64,000 nucleotides of DNA from Rhizobium sp. SG_E_25_P2 (GTDB taxonomy: Bacteria; Pseudomonadota; Alphaproteobacteria; Rhizobiales; Rhizobiaceae): positions 62,001 to 126,000 of the forward strand of contig NZ_JARXVM010000015.1 in the NCBI RefSeq assembly GCF_029892285.1. Reading direction: 5' to 3'. The translations under genes were made by a program, and so were the position numbers. Of this stretch, positions 17,322-26,846 are shown piece after piece. Each line of letters opens with the position of its first letter. Within the stretch, counting starts at the first letter, position 1. A model generated the notes under the pieces. That model did not search any database and had not been told where the DNA came from. It saw only the letters and a program-made list of their open reading frames with translations.

Positions 17322-19040
17322 ATGGTTGCGGAACCGGCTTTCACGCCATCACGCTCGATCGTCCTGGCATCGGACCGGCCAGCGACGATCGCCGAACTTC
17401 TGGCGTTGGCCGTTCTGGCGGCGCTGATCTCTGTCCTGTTCACCGGCTATCTGCCCGTCTACAGCAACAATATCTATCATCTGCCGATCCTCGAAAAAGC
17501 CTGGGCCAAGCCGGAATTCGCTGCCGACGCCTTCGTTCAGTCGCTTCGCTATTTTTCGTCGGGTTTCTGGCTCAGCGTGGCCGGCGTGGGGCAGTGGGTG
17601 GAGCCGCGCCTTTTCCTCGGCATGTGTTTCGCGTTGTCTCGCATCGCCTTTTTCATGGCCTGCTTTGCGGTTGCGGCGGCGCTCGGCTATCGCGGTCTGC
17701 GCGTCAACGTCCTGTTTGCCGGGCTCTTGGCGGCGTCCAGTCTGCTGCGTGGAGCGACCATCGGCGAAGGCGCCTTGAATATTGACTATTTCAGCCATTC
17801 GGAGCTTGCCAACGCCACGCTGCTGACGGGTTTCGCCGCCGCTTTGGCGGGCCGTTTCGGCCTTGCCGCCTTTGTGGTCTGCGTGACCTTTTTCTTGAAC
17901 GCCTTCATGGCGGTCTGGATGCTGCCTCCGCTCGCGCTGGCCGCGCTGTTGGCGCTCGCGCAGCGTCAGATTGGCCTGTGGGTTTTGATCCTGCGCGTAA
18001 CGGCGGGAGTGGCGGCGGGTGCGCCTGTCGTTGCTCCCGTTCTGGCGAGCGTGCTCGGCAATCCCGAGGCGGGGCGGACGACCCCCATTCCCTACGAGGA
18101 TTTCCTGTGGGGATTCTATCCCTATCATTTTTTCGTGGAGAGCTTTTCCCGCAAGGATTTGGCCTTCCTGGCTTTCCTGCTCGCCGCCCTGGGGGTGATC
18201 TCTGCTGCGATGGGGCGCAAGCGCGCGGGTTTCGCCGCGCTCGCGCTTGGCGCTTGCGCTGTGCTGGCGATAGGCGCGATCCTGCCGCATGTCAGCGATG
18301 ATCGGTTTCTTCTCAATCTGCATCTGATGCGATCGGCTGTCGTGTTGCAGCTGTTGGTCGGCGTGGGCGCGGCGATCTTGGTCGCCAGTCGCCTCGCGGA
18401 CGCCAGGACGCGGAGCGACAACGCTCTTGCATTGCTGATGACGGCAGCCATGGCGCTGTCGCGGCTGGCTTTGCCTGCCCTGGTTCTGCTGTTGGCGCTC
18501 GACCGCTTTGCGCCGCGTCTTGTCGCCCGTATTCCCGGCCACGGCCGTCTGGCGTTGCTCGGGCAGGCGTTTGCCGCGCTTCTCGCGGCGGGCATTGTGG
18601 TCTGGGCCGGATCTGCGGCCGTCAGCCGGTCCCTGGCGACGACCAGCCAGATTTCGCTCTGGGCCGAGGCCGGCGACTGGGCGCGCGCCAACACCGCGCC
18701 CAACGCCGTGTTCCTTCTTCCTGTTGTCGATGAAGCCGTCGACGGCAAGCCTGCTTCGGTCGATCTCGTCGCCGCCTCCATCGGCTTTGTCGAGACGTCG
18801 AAACGCTCCATTTGGATCCAGGGCAAATACGGAGCCGCCGTCATGTGGTCGCCGTCCTATTTCCCGATCTTCGAGGCGCGCTATCGCGCCGTCACCGCGC
18901 TCGGGTCGCTCGAAGCCCGCCTCGCTTATGCGCGCGCCCACGGCGTCGATTACGTCGCCGCTCCCTGCGCCACCGCCTCGACGTCCGAACCGCTGTTCCG
19001 GCGGGCATGGCTCTGCATCTATTCCGGCAAGGATTCGTGA
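17322..19040 (+). CDS. Large polytopic membrane protein, possible GT-C-type glycosyltransferase
   Basis: A 572-residue membrane protein with about 12 to 13 hydrophobic segments. The first external loop has a conserved-looking YLPVYSNNIYHLPILEKAWAKPEFAADAFVQS stretch (quoted in parts: YSNNIYHLPIL, FAADAFVQS) like that of uncharacterised GT-C-like proteins, where acidic residues in the first loop serve catalysis. The C-terminal 110 residues are a soluble periplasmic domain. No family is certain. The ATG at 17322 is one base after the UbiA stop and the TGA overlaps the next ATG, so it sits in a tight three-gene operon and may use the polyprenyl-phosphate sugar made by its neighbour. Confidence 0.65.
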   Translation: MVAEPAFTPSRSIVLASDRPATIAELLALAVLAALISVLFTGYLPVYSNNIYHLPILEKAWAKPEFAADAFVQSLRYFSSGFWLSVAGVGQWVEPRLFLGMCFALSRIAFFMACFAVAAALGYRGLRVNVLFAGLLAASSLLRGATIGEGALNIDYFSHSELANATLLTGFAAALAGRFGLAAFVVCVTFFLNAFMAVWMLPPLALAALLALAQRQIGLWVLILRVTAGVAAGAPVVAPVLASVLGNPEAGRTTPIPYEDFLWGFYPYHFFVESFSRKDLAFLAFLLAALGVISAAMGRKRAGFAALALGACAVLAIGAILPHVSDDRFLLNLHLMRSAVVLQLLVGVGAAILVASRLADARTRSDNALALLMTAAMALSRLALPALVLLLALDRFAPRLVARIPGHGRLALLGQAFAALLAAGIVVWAGSAAVSRSLATTSQISLWAEAGDWARANTAPNAVFLLPVVDEAVDGKPASVDLVAASIGFVETSKRSIWIQGKYGAAVMWSPSYFPIFEARYRAVTALGSLEARLAYARAHGVDYVAAPCATASTSEPLFRRAWLCIYSGKDS

Positions 19041-19417
19041 TGAACTATCTTTTCATTCTCGTCAGCGTCACAATCAGCGCTGTTTCCCAGATCATCCTGC
19101 GCCATGGCATGACCAGGCCCGATGTCCAGGCGGCGCTCTCCGACAAGGTCGATGTCGCGGGTCTGGCGCGCGCCGTCGTCCTGTCGCCCTATGTGATCGG
19201 CGGGCTCGGCCTTTATGGTCTCGGCGCCATTCTCTGGCTGCTGGTCCTGTCGAAACTGCCGGTGTCCTCGGCCTATCCCTTCGTCGCGCTGGGCATGGCG
19301 CTGACAACGGCTGCCGGCGTGGTGGTGCTCGGCGAACAGATCAGCTGGCCGACCGCGCTCGGGGTGGCGGTGATCATTGCGGGGATCTGCCTGGTGGCGG
19401 TGGGCGCCCGCGCCTGA
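19040..19417 (+). CDS. SMR/EamA-type small membrane transporter, ArnE/F-like
   Basis: A 125-residue protein with four hydrophobic helices, beginning MNYLFILVSVTISAVSQIILRHG, with the SKLPVSSAYPFVALGMAL segment that marks the SMR-like half of undecaprenyl-phosphate sugar flippases such as ArnE and ArnF. Its ATG overlaps the stop of the membrane protein before it (TGATG). In this operon it could flip the lipid-linked sugar across the inner membrane; a drug-efflux role is less likely from context. Confidence 0.72.
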   Translation: MNYLFILVSVTISAVSQIILRHGMTRPDVQAALSDKVDVAGLARAVVLSPYVIGGLGLYGLGAILWLLVLSKLPVSSAYPFVALGMALTTAAGVVVLGEQISWPTALGVAVIIAGICLVAVGARA

Positions 19418-19496
19418 CAAAACTGCGCCACTTTGCCCTTTTGCGCCCGTCCGGTCGGAATGCTACCGATGCGGCGGGGAACAATGGGAGAGCGTT

Positions 19497-19892
19497 ATGC
19501 AAGGCGATGTCTGGTTCGTCTATGACGGCGAATGCCCGCTCTGCCGGGTCGCGGCGCAGGCGTTGCGCATCCGCCAGTCAGTCGGCAATCTGCATCTCGT
19601 CGATGCGCGCGTGGAGCGCGGCCATCCGCTGATGGCGAAGATCAACCAGGCCGGTCTCGATCTCGATCAGGGCATGGTGCTCTCTTATGGCGACCGTCTC
19701 TATCATGGCGCCGAAGCTCTGACGCTGATGGGCCTCATCGGCTCCCAACATGGCTGGTTCAATCGCATGAACGCGCTCATGTTTCGCTCGCCGGCGCTCG
19801 CCCGCTTCACCTATCCCGCCATGCGCGCTGTCCGCAATCTTCTGATCCGCATGCTCGGCGCGGGCAAGATCGACAATCTCGGCGGTCGCTGA
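19497..19892 (+). CDS. DCC (DUF393) thiol-disulfide oxidoreductase family protein
   Basis: A 131-residue protein with the family motif YDGECPLCR near the N-terminus (Asp then CxxC), in a thioredoxin-like fold. Family members are poorly characterised. The ATG at 19497 is preceded by GGGAGAGCG; the frame is open upstream but that part is not homologous to the family. Its TGA overlaps the ATG of the DUF4166 gene by one base, so the two are co-translated. Confidence 0.82.
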   Translation: MQGDVWFVYDGECPLCRVAAQALRIRQSVGNLHLVDARVERGHPLMAKINQAGLDLDQGMVLSYGDRLYHGAEALTLMGLIGSQHGWFNRMNALMFRSPALARFTYPAMRAVRNLLIRMLGAGKIDNLGGR

Positions 19893-20506
19893 TGGATCGG
19901 CCATCCTTGTTCGAAAAGGTGTTCGGCGCGGATTGGGCAGCCTTGCCGCAGGTTTTGCGCAGGCGTTATGCGCCGCGCGCCGGCTCGCGGGATCTGGTGC
20001 TGCTGCAAGGCGCGCTGACCATCACCATGGCGCCCTGGTTCGAAAAGCTTGCGCCGCTGATCAAATTGTCGCGCACGCTCGCGCCGTTTTCCGGCGAGAA
20101 TATCCCTGTCGTCATCCGCTTCTGCGGCGAGGCGGGCGCCGAGGCCTGCGATTTCGATCGCTCCTTCATGCGGCCGGATGGCCGCACGCACCGCTTCCGC
20201 TCGCGCCTCACGCCCTATTTCAGCGATGAGATGGTGGAATATATGCCCGCCGGCTTCGCCTGGCGCGCCAGCTACCACTGGGACGGCGCCCGCATCGCTA
20301 TCCGCCATCGCGGCTATCTTCTGCCGCTGTTCGGCCGCCTGCTTCCTCTGCCGTTCGACCATCTGTTCGGTCGGGTCGAGGCCGAGGAGGAGGCGATCGA
20401 CGAGGATCGGTTTCGGATGAAGATGCGCGTGCTGCATCCCTGGCTCGGCCAGATCTACAGTTATCGCGGCGAGTTTACGGTGGCGCGGGTAGAGCGTGTG
20501 GATTGA
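19892..20506 (+). CDS. DUF4166 family protein
   Basis: A 204-residue soluble protein. The ILE/PVVIRF core, FMRPDGRTHRFRSR stretch and PLPFDHLFGRVEAEE segment fit the DUF4166 family, which has no known function and often lies beside DCC proteins. It is translationally coupled to the DCC gene. I see no signal peptide and no clear catalytic motif. Confidence 0.75.
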   Translation: MDRPSLFEKVFGADWAALPQVLRRRYAPRAGSRDLVLLQGALTITMAPWFEKLAPLIKLSRTLAPFSGENIPVVIRFCGEAGAEACDFDRSFMRPDGRTHRFRSRLTPYFSDEMVEYMPAGFAWRASYHWDGARIAIRHRGYLLPLFGRLLPLPFDHLFGRVEAEEEAIDEDRFRMKMRVLHPWLGQIYSYRGEFTVARVERVD

Positions 20507-20608
20507 GGGTTGCTCACGCAGTGCCGAAAAAGGGGGAAGCGATCGGCAATACTTTACATGCGACGCGCGACTCAGCACACAACTGCATTCTCCGAGCTCC
20601 TTAGTCGC

Positions 20609-21178
20609 TCACCCCCGCAAAAACGCCGCCAGTCTCTCCCCGGCCTCTTCCACCGCGCCGTCATTGGAAATCACCAGATCATAATCCTCCGGCCTGTCTT
20701 CCACCAGTCGCGCCAGTCGCGCCTTGATCTCGTCGAGGCTTTCGCGACCCCGCGCCGCGAGACGTCGGGCCAGAACCTCGGGCGCGGCCGTCACAAGCAC
20801 GGTCTCGACATCTGCGAAGGCTGCGCGAAACAAAGGCAGCGCCCGGCGCGAGCCATTGACGAGCCGCACCGCGCCCGAGGCGATGTCCTGGCGAAGCTCC
20901 GCCGGCACGCCGTAGCACAGGCCATGCGCCCCCCAGTCGACGCAGAAAGCCCCTTCGGCTTTCATGCGCGCAAAATCGTCGAGCCCGGCCGCGCAATGGG
21001 CTTCGCCGCCTGCCTCCTCAGGCCGGGTGATCACCCGCCGCACCACGCCGAATTCGGGCCGGTCCGCCAGCGCCCGGCAGGCGTAATCGATCAGCGTGTC
21101 CTTGCCGGCCCCGGAGGGGCCGACGATCACCACCAGCCGGCCGCGCGTCGACAGCGCAGGCTTGATCGCCAGATCCAT
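20609..21178 (-). CDS. phnN: Ribose 1,5-bisphosphokinase PhnN
   Basis: A 189-residue kinase with Walker A GPSGAGKDT near the N-terminus and the guanylate-kinase-like fold; RVITRPEEAGGEAH and GLCYGVP segments match PhnN. It makes phosphoribosyl diphosphate from ribose 1,5-bisphosphate, the last step of carbon-phosphorus lyase phosphonate use. The ATG at 21178 overlaps the phnM stop (TGATG); a GTG one codon upstream is an alternative. It is the last gene of the phn cluster. Confidence 0.9.
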   Translation of the reverse strand: MDLAIKPALSTRGRLVVIVGPSGAGKDTLIDYACRALADRPEFGVVRRVITRPEEAGGEAHCAAGLDDFARMKAEGAFCVDWGAHGLCYGVPAELRQDIASGAVRLVNGSRRALPLFRAAFADVETVLVTAAPEVLARRLAARGRESLDEIKARLARLVEDRPEDYDLVISNDGAVEEAGERLAAFLRG

Positions 21179-22317
21179 CACGCCACCCGTCGTCCCTGCC
21201 GCCAGACAGAGCGTACCACCGGCGCGCCATGGTCGCGGCGGATGCGCACGAGATCGGCGCGCAGGCCTGAAGCGATGCGGCCGCGATCGTCAAGGCCCAC
21301 GGTCTTGGCGGGCGTCGACGTCACCATGCGGATCGCCTGGGAGAGGTCCATGCCATTGTCCTCGTCGGCCAGCACGAAAGGCGCGTGGATCAGGCTCAGC
21401 GGCACGTAATCGGAAGAGAGCACGTCGAGCACGCCATAGTCGGCGAGATCCCGGGCGGCGATATTGCCGGAATGCGATTTGCCGCGCACGATATTGGGCG
21501 CGCCCATCAGCACGCTCATGCCGGCTTCATGCGAGGCCTGGGCGGCTTGGAGGCTGGTGGGGAATTCCGCCAGCCTGACGCCGAAGCCTTTGGCCTCCTC
21601 GACATGGTCGAGCGTGGCGTCGTCATGCGAGGCCACCGTGATGCCGCGCTGGTGGCAATGATCGACGATCGCCCGGCGATGTTTGTCGGCGTAAAGCGCC
21701 GAGGCTTCCTGCCGACGCGCCACGAATTCCGCGAAGGCTTCGTCGGAGAGACCGCGCTTGGTCTTGTAGTAGAGCGTGTACTGATCCATCGTCTGGAACT
21801 GCCGCTGCCCCGGCGCGTGGTCCATCAGCGAGGCGAGCCGAACTTCGGTGACATCGGTGAAAGCGTCGAAATGGTCAAGCACGTCGGCGGCCGAGACTTC
21901 GCAGCGCAGATGGATCAGGTGGTCGGCGCGCAGCCGTCCCTCTTCCTGGGCGCGCTTCAGCGCATCCGCCATCTCGCGCATCTCGCCCGGCGCAAAGCCG
22001 CCATCCTCGTCCGAGCCCATGCGCAGGCAATCGAACACCGTGGTGATGCCGGACGAAGCCACCTGCGCGTCATGCGCCTGGATGGCCGAGACCATCTGCC
22101 AGCGCACGCCGGGACGGGGCGAATAGTGGCTTTCGAGATGGTCGGTATGCAGCTCCACCAGGCCCGGGATCAGGAAGTCGCCCTCGAAATCCTCGCCTAC
22201 CGTTGTCGGCCCGGTGTCGATATCGGTGATCACCCCATTGCGCGCGACAAGCGAGCCGGTGACGATCTCGTCTTCAAGGACGATGCGGGCGTTGCGGATG
22301 ATGAGCTCTTCGGTCAT
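21178..22317 (-). CDS. phnM: PhnM, triphosphoribosyl phosphonate hydrolase
   Basis: A 379-residue amidohydrolase-fold enzyme that removes diphosphate from 5-phosphonoribose triphosphate. The metal-binding VELHTDHLESHY motif lies near residue 50, and ASHDDAT and the SSDYVP segment supply later ligands. The ATG at 22317 overlaps the stop of the permease before it by four bases, which rules out the longer open frame. It is placed with the transport genes rather than with phnGHIJKL, as in many rhizobia. Confidence 0.92.
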   Translation of the reverse strand: MTEELIIRNARIVLEDEIVTGSLVARNGVITDIDTGPTTVGEDFEGDFLIPGLVELHTDHLESHYSPRPGVRWQMVSAIQAHDAQVASSGITTVFDCLRMGSDEDGGFAPGEMREMADALKRAQEEGRLRADHLIHLRCEVSAADVLDHFDAFTDVTEVRLASLMDHAPGQRQFQTMDQYTLYYKTKRGLSDEAFAEFVARRQEASALYADKHRRAIVDHCHQRGITVASHDDATLDHVEEAKGFGVRLAEFPTSLQAAQASHEAGMSVLMGAPNIVRGKSHSGNIAARDLADYGVLDVLSSDYVPLSLIHAPFVLADEDNGMDLSQAIRMVTSTPAKTVGLDDRGRIASGLRADLVRIRRDHGAPVVRSVWRQGRRVA

Positions 22318-23882
22318 GCGGAGACTGCTTTCTTTGGAGAGGCGGGCGCGCCGGCGCGCGGCAGGATGATGGTCGATCCGGCCGAACCGATCAAGCGCGA
22401 GCGCAGCGCATTGGATATGTGGTCGAAGACAAAGACGACAATAAGGATGAGGATCACCATATAGGCGACATTTTCCCAGTCGCTGTTGGTGCGCATGGCT
22501 TCCCACAATTTCAGCCCGATGCCGCCGGCGCCGACCGCGCCGAGAATGGTGGCCGAGCGCGTGTTGGATTCCCAGAAATACAGCGCCTGCGATAGAAACA
22601 CCGGCATCACCTGCGGCAGCACGCCGAAGCGGTTGACGGCCATCGGCGAGGCGCCCACCGAACGCACGCCTTCCGGCTGTTTCTGGTCGACATTTTCCAG
22701 CGCCTCGGCATAGAGCTTGCCGAGCGTGCCGGTGTCGGTGAAGAAGATCGCCGACATGCCGGCCAACGGTCCGGGGCCGAAAGCGCGGGTGAAGAACAGC
22801 GCCCAGATCAGCATATCGACAGAACGCTGGAAGTCGAAGAAGCGCTTGATCAGCTGGTTGGTCAGCCGGTTGCCGGTAATGTTGCGGGCTGCGAGGAAGG
22901 ACAAGGGAAAGGCGATCAGCGTCGCCAGCACCGTGCCGACAAAGGCCATCACGATGGTTTGCATCAGCTTGATCCAGACATCGAGATGCTGCCAGGACGG
23001 ATTATAGAGGAAATCGTCAAGCGCCAGCGACAGATTGCTGGTTCCCGGCTTCAACTCGGGGCCTGAGGCGATCAGGCTGATGACCTCACTGACGCTTTTG
23101 CCGAAAAAGGCGGAATTGGTGTCGAAAAAGAAATTCGGCCAGCCGAAGAAGCGGTTGCGGATGCGCACCCTGTCGTCCTCGATATCCGCCCAACCTGATA
23201 GCCCCAGCGACACGGTGATCTTGCCGCCCGGCGACCGCTGTTCGGCCCAGGCGGGCAGGGGCTCGGTCAGCCGCGTTTCGCCAGAACCGTCCAAAAGCAC
23301 GGTCAGCGTTTCGGAACCGCGTTTCACCAACACGCGGTCAGGCGTGGTTTCGATCGAGGTCGAGGAGGAGAAGTTGACGGTGACCTTGCTCGCCACTTGC
23401 TCTGTTTCGCCCGTGACCGCCGCGACATCGGTCGCAGGTGCAGGTTCCGCCGCCTTCGGCGGCGCCATGAAGCTGATCGTCGATTTCTTCTGCGGCGCGA
23501 TGGAGGCGTCGGACGCGGTTCGCGCCTCGGGGGCGGCCTTGGATTGGCTGCTGAAATCGGCGATCAGCCAGTCGGGCCGGGGATCGTTCAGCCCGGCGGG
23601 GTCGGCGCGGTTGAACACCACGCGCAGCTTGCCGTCCTTGCCGATCTCGATGTCGGGTCGGCTTTCATAGGACACCCAGTCGGCGAGATAAGCGCCGGCG
23701 ATGCCCCAATTGGCGCCGGACAACACCGCGCCGATATGGAAGAACCAGGCGCAGAACACCAGATAGAACAGGAACAGGCCGGTGAAAACAGGGCCTCGGA
23801 ATCGCTGCCAGGCGCTGCGTTGGAAGATTTCCGGGTGGCGGGCGACGATGGCGTCCATGTCGGGGCGGGCGATGCGGGTCAT
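22314..23882 (-). CDS. phnE: Phosphonate ABC transporter permease PhnE, long form
   Basis: A 522-residue permease. The C-terminal 250 residues are the BPD-type permease with the FFDFQRSVDMLIWALFF and GVRSVGASPMAVNRFGVLPQ (EAA-loop) segments. Between the first helix (about residues 33-55) and this core lies an insertion of some 230 residues with an Ala/Pro-rich linker and beta-rich sequence, predicted to be periplasmic; most PhnE proteins are 260 to 300 residues. I start at the ATG at 23882, seven bases after GAGGAG; the GTG at 23888 sits too close to that site. It pairs with the second permease gene to form the channel. Confidence 0.9.
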   Translation of the reverse strand: MTRIARPDMDAIVARHPEIFQRSAWQRFRGPVFTGLFLFYLVFCAWFFHIGAVLSGANWGIAGAYLADWVSYESRPDIEIGKDGKLRVVFNRADPAGLNDPRPDWLIADFSSQSKAAPEARTASDASIAPQKKSTISFMAPPKAAEPAPATDVAAVTGETEQVASKVTVNFSSSTSIETTPDRVLVKRGSETLTVLLDGSGETRLTEPLPAWAEQRSPGGKITVSLGLSGWADIEDDRVRIRNRFFGWPNFFFDTNSAFFGKSVSEVISLIASGPELKPGTSNLSLALDDFLYNPSWQHLDVWIKLMQTIVMAFVGTVLATLIAFPLSFLAARNITGNRLTNQLIKRFFDFQRSVDMLIWALFFTRAFGPGPLAGMSAIFFTDTGTLGKLYAEALENVDQKQPEGVRSVGASPMAVNRFGVLPQVMPVFLSQALYFWESNTRSATILGAVGAGGIGLKLWEAMRTNSDWENVAYMVILILIVVFVFDHISNALRSRLIGSAGSTIILPRAGAPASPKKAVSA

Positions 23883-23893
23883 GGTCACTCTCC

Positions 23894-24856
23894 TCAGCCG
23901 ATTGGGGTGAAAGCCTGTTCGCCCACCAGCCGCTTGCGCAGCCAGGCGGAGAACTGGTCGACGGCGATGACGGTGACGAGCAGCAGACCGACGATGGCGA
24001 TGGTCTTCGCCGCATGGCTCTGGCTGATCGACAGCCGCAAGAGCTCGCCAATGCCGCCGCCGCCGACAGCGCCGATGATGGTTGAGGCGCGGACATTGAT
24101 CTCCAGCCTGAGCAGGAAATAGCTGGTGAAATTCGGCAGCACCTGCGGGACCATGCCGAAGCGCACCCGCTCGAACCAGTTGGCCCCCACGGCGCGCAGG
24201 CCTTCGTCAGGCTTCATGTCGGCGTTCTCGATCACCTCATAGAACAGTTTGCCGAGCGCCCCGATCGTGTGCAGGCTGACCGCGATGATGGCGGGCACCG
24301 GACCGAGCGACAGAATGGCGAGGAAGAAGCCGGCGATCACCACTTCGGGAAAGGCGCGCAGGATTTCCATATAGCGCCGCGCGAGCGCCCGGATCCACGG
24401 ATTGGGCATCATGTTCTTGGCGGCGAGAAAGGCCAGCATGAAGCCGAACACCACGCCGATCACGGTCGAGATCAGCGCGATATTGATCGTCTCGATCATC
24501 TTGTAGATATATTCCGGCAGGTAAACGCTGTCGGTCAGGTAATAGCGGCCTTCGGGATAATTGTATTTCAGGCTGCCGTCGTCATAGGGCGAGGGCAGGT
24601 CGAACAGCGCGCGGATGATCTCGAAGGGATCGCGCGGCTGAAGCTCATGCAGGAAATCGAAGAAATAGGGCAGGCGGTCGAAGAACTTGCCGGAATTGGT
24701 CTCGTTGGCGAACCACAGCGATCCGCCCATGGCGATCAGAAAAGCGGCAAGCCCAATGAACGTATAGAGGCGCCGGCGGGCGGCGAGTTCGCGCCAATGC
24801 TGTTCGACGAGCCGTCCGCTATCGGACAAAACCGGATGGGTGTTGCTGAGAGCCAT
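23894..24856 (-). CDS. phnE: Phosphonate ABC transporter permease PhnE, second subunit
   Basis: A 320-residue inner-membrane permease with about six helices and the EAA-type GLRAVGANWFERVRFGMVPQ loop. A periplasmic loop of about 70 residues follows the first helix. The ATG at 24856 has AGG eight bases upstream; an ATG at 24874 would add six residues. Eleven bases separate it from the long PhnE gene. Together with PhnC and PhnD it imports phosphonates or phosphate esters. Confidence 0.9.
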   Translation of the reverse strand: MALSNTHPVLSDSGRLVEQHWRELAARRRLYTFIGLAAFLIAMGGSLWFANETNSGKFFDRLPYFFDFLHELQPRDPFEIIRALFDLPSPYDDGSLKYNYPEGRYYLTDSVYLPEYIYKMIETINIALISTVIGVVFGFMLAFLAAKNMMPNPWIRALARRYMEILRAFPEVVIAGFFLAILSLGPVPAIIAVSLHTIGALGKLFYEVIENADMKPDEGLRAVGANWFERVRFGMVPQVLPNFTSYFLLRLEINVRASTIIGAVGGGGIGELLRLSISQSHAAKTIAIVGLLLVTVIAVDQFSAWLRKRLVGEQAFTPIG

Positions 24857-24963
24857 GGCCGCCTGTTCCCGCATGTCGTTTACGCCCGCTGTTCATCTGC
24901 GGCCGTCGTCAGAAAAGAATGCGCCGGCGGACTTGGGGTCCGCCGGCGCGGATCAGGCTTAAA

Positions 24964-25869
24964 TCAGCCGCCGATGACGGCCTTGCGGGCGTCGATGATC
25001 GGCTTGTAGAAGTCGACATTGACTTCGGTGTAGCTCTTGAAGTCGCCGCCCTGGATGGCGGAGAAGCAGGCCGGGTCGGACTTCGGCAGGCCCATCATGA
25101 AGTCCTTGAACTTGGCCTTCATGCCCTGGTCCATCGAGCTGCGGACAACGATCGGGCCGTTCGGGATCAGCGGCGATTCCCACAGCTGCACCAGGTCGTC
25201 CATGTTCAGGATGCCCTTGTCGACCATCTTGCGCAGGTTGCCGGAGGTGTAGCCGTCCTTGAATTCGCCCACGCCCGAAGCCCAGGTCGTGCCAGCGTCG
25301 AAATTGCCTTTGAGCACTTCGAGAACCAGGTTTTCATGACCGCCGCCGAAGCCGGTGGAGGCGAAGAATTCCTTGACCGGCATGCCGAGAGCTTCCGGCA
25401 GCGTCACGTTCGGGACGAGATAGCCCGAGGTGGAGTCCGGATCGGCGAAGCCGAGCTTCTTGCCCTTGAGGTCTTCGAGGGTCTTGTAGCCCTTGTCCTT
25501 GCGGGCGACGAGCACGGAGTGATAGCCCATCGAACCGTCGGTCTGCACGGTAGTCAGGATCGGCTCGACGGCCTTGGCGTTGGCGAGGTAGATCTTGGCG
25601 TAGCCGGAAGCGCCGAGTTCGGCGTAATCGAGCGTGCCGCCGAGCAGGCCCTGGACGACGCCGTCATAATCGGCGGCCGGGAACAGCGAAACCTTTTCGA
25701 CGCCGAGCACGGACGGCAGCTTGTCGACCATGCACTGGTAGCTCTTCAGGCGGTCGGCTTCGTTTTCGCCGCCGAGGATGCCGATGCGGAATTCCTTGAG
25801 GTCTTCGGCCATTGCGCCGGTGGCGACAGTCAGAAGCGCGACGGACGCGAACAGGACTTTCTTGAACAT
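24964..25869 (-). CDS. phnD: Phosphonate-binding periplasmic protein PhnD
   Basis: A 301-residue binding protein with a signal peptide ending ATGAMA-EDL at about residue 21. FRIGILGGENEADRL, YAELGASGYAKIY and the DPDSTSGYLVPN loop are the conserved ligand-binding parts of PhnD. It delivers phosphonate to the PhnE permeases. GGGAGACGATCA precedes the ATG. The gap to phnC is 81 bases. Confidence 0.93.
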   Translation of the reverse strand: MFKKVLFASVALLTVATGAMAEDLKEFRIGILGGENEADRLKSYQCMVDKLPSVLGVEKVSLFPAADYDGVVQGLLGGTLDYAELGASGYAKIYLANAKAVEPILTTVQTDGSMGYHSVLVARKDKGYKTLEDLKGKKLGFADPDSTSGYLVPNVTLPEALGMPVKEFFASTGFGGGHENLVLEVLKGNFDAGTTWASGVGEFKDGYTSGNLRKMVDKGILNMDDLVQLWESPLIPNGPIVVRSSMDQGMKAKFKDFMMGLPKSDPACFSAIQGGDFKSYTEVNVDFYKPIIDARKAVIGG

Positions 25870-25950
25870 TGATCGTCTCCCTGAGCCGGATCATCCGGCC
25901 ATGTTGATGCGGTTTTTGCCTTTGACGCGGGCGGGCGAACTGTTGACGCC

Positions 25951-26775
25951 TCAGACGCCGGCGAGCGCGATGGGCTCGAGCGGGCGCTCATGACGGGCGG
26001 GTCTGGAAATGGCGGTCGAGGTCATCGTCTCGTCGATGCCGTCCTCGGTGTTGTAGATCTGTTTGACGGCTTCGGGCGTCAGCGCCTCCGGCGGGCCATC
26101 GAACACGACAGCGCCGTCGGCCATGCCGATGATCCGTTCGCAATAGTGCCGCGCCGTATCCAGCGTATGCAGATTGGTGATCACGGTAATGCCGTCCTGC
26201 TCGTTGATGTCGCGCAGCGCGTCCATGACGATCTTGGCGTTGAGCGGATCGAGCGAGGCGATTGGCTCGTCGGCGAGCAGCACTTTCGGCTCCTGCATCA
26301 GCGCCCGCGCAATGGCGACGCGCTGCTGCTGGCCGCCCGACAGCGTGCCGGCGGGCTGCAGCGCCGTCTGTTCGATGCCGAGACGTTCCAGCGCGGCGAT
26401 CGCCATGATCCGCTCCTCGCGGGAGAACAGGCCGAGCACCGACATGACCGTCGAGCGATGGTTCAGCCGGCCGAGCAGAACATTGGTCAGCACGTCGAGC
26501 CGGGGCACCAGATTGAACTGCTGGAAGATCATCGCGCAGTCGCGTTGCCAGCGGCGCAGCGCCTCGCCCTTGAGGCTGGAGACTTCCTGTTCACCGAACA
26601 GGATGGAGCCCGAACTGACCGCCCCAAGCCGGTTGATCATCCGGAGAAAGGTCGATTTGCCGGCTCCGGAGCGGCCGATGATGCCCACCATCTGGCCGCT
26701 GGGTATGTCGAGCGTCACGTCACGCACTGCTGTCTTTGCGCCAAACTGCTTGGTGACATGCCTGAATTCGAACAT
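25951..26775 (-). CDS. phnC: Phosphonate ABC transporter ATPase PhnC
   Basis: A 274-residue ABC ATPase with Walker [10 protein letters not shown], signature [13 protein letters not shown] and Walker [11 protein letters not shown]. It powers phosphonate import. The ATG at 26775 is preceded by GGAAAGG at a fair distance, whereas the ATG at 26793 has no ribosome site, so the shorter start is preferred. A three-part PHO box lies about 70 to 100 bases upstream, so phnC probably begins a separate phosphate-starvation transcript. Confidence 0.92.
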   Translation of the reverse strand: MFEFRHVTKQFGAKTAVRDVTLDIPSGQMVGIIGRSGAGKSTFLRMINRLGAVSSGSILFGEQEVSSLKGEALRRWQRDCAMIFQQFNLVPRLDVLTNVLLGRLNHRSTVMSVLGLFSREERIMAIAALERLGIEQTALQPAGTLSGGQQQRVAIARALMQEPKVLLADEPIASLDPLNAKIVMDALRDINEQDGITVITNLHTLDTARHYCERIIGMADGAVVFDGPPEALTPEAVKQIYNTEDGIDETMTSTAISRPARHERPLEPIALAGV

Positions 26776-26846
26776 GCGGCCAGCCTTTCCCATTTTATGA
26801 TTTTTTAAGATCTTCCCCTTCTCTAGGCCCGCTGCTTGACTGCTGA

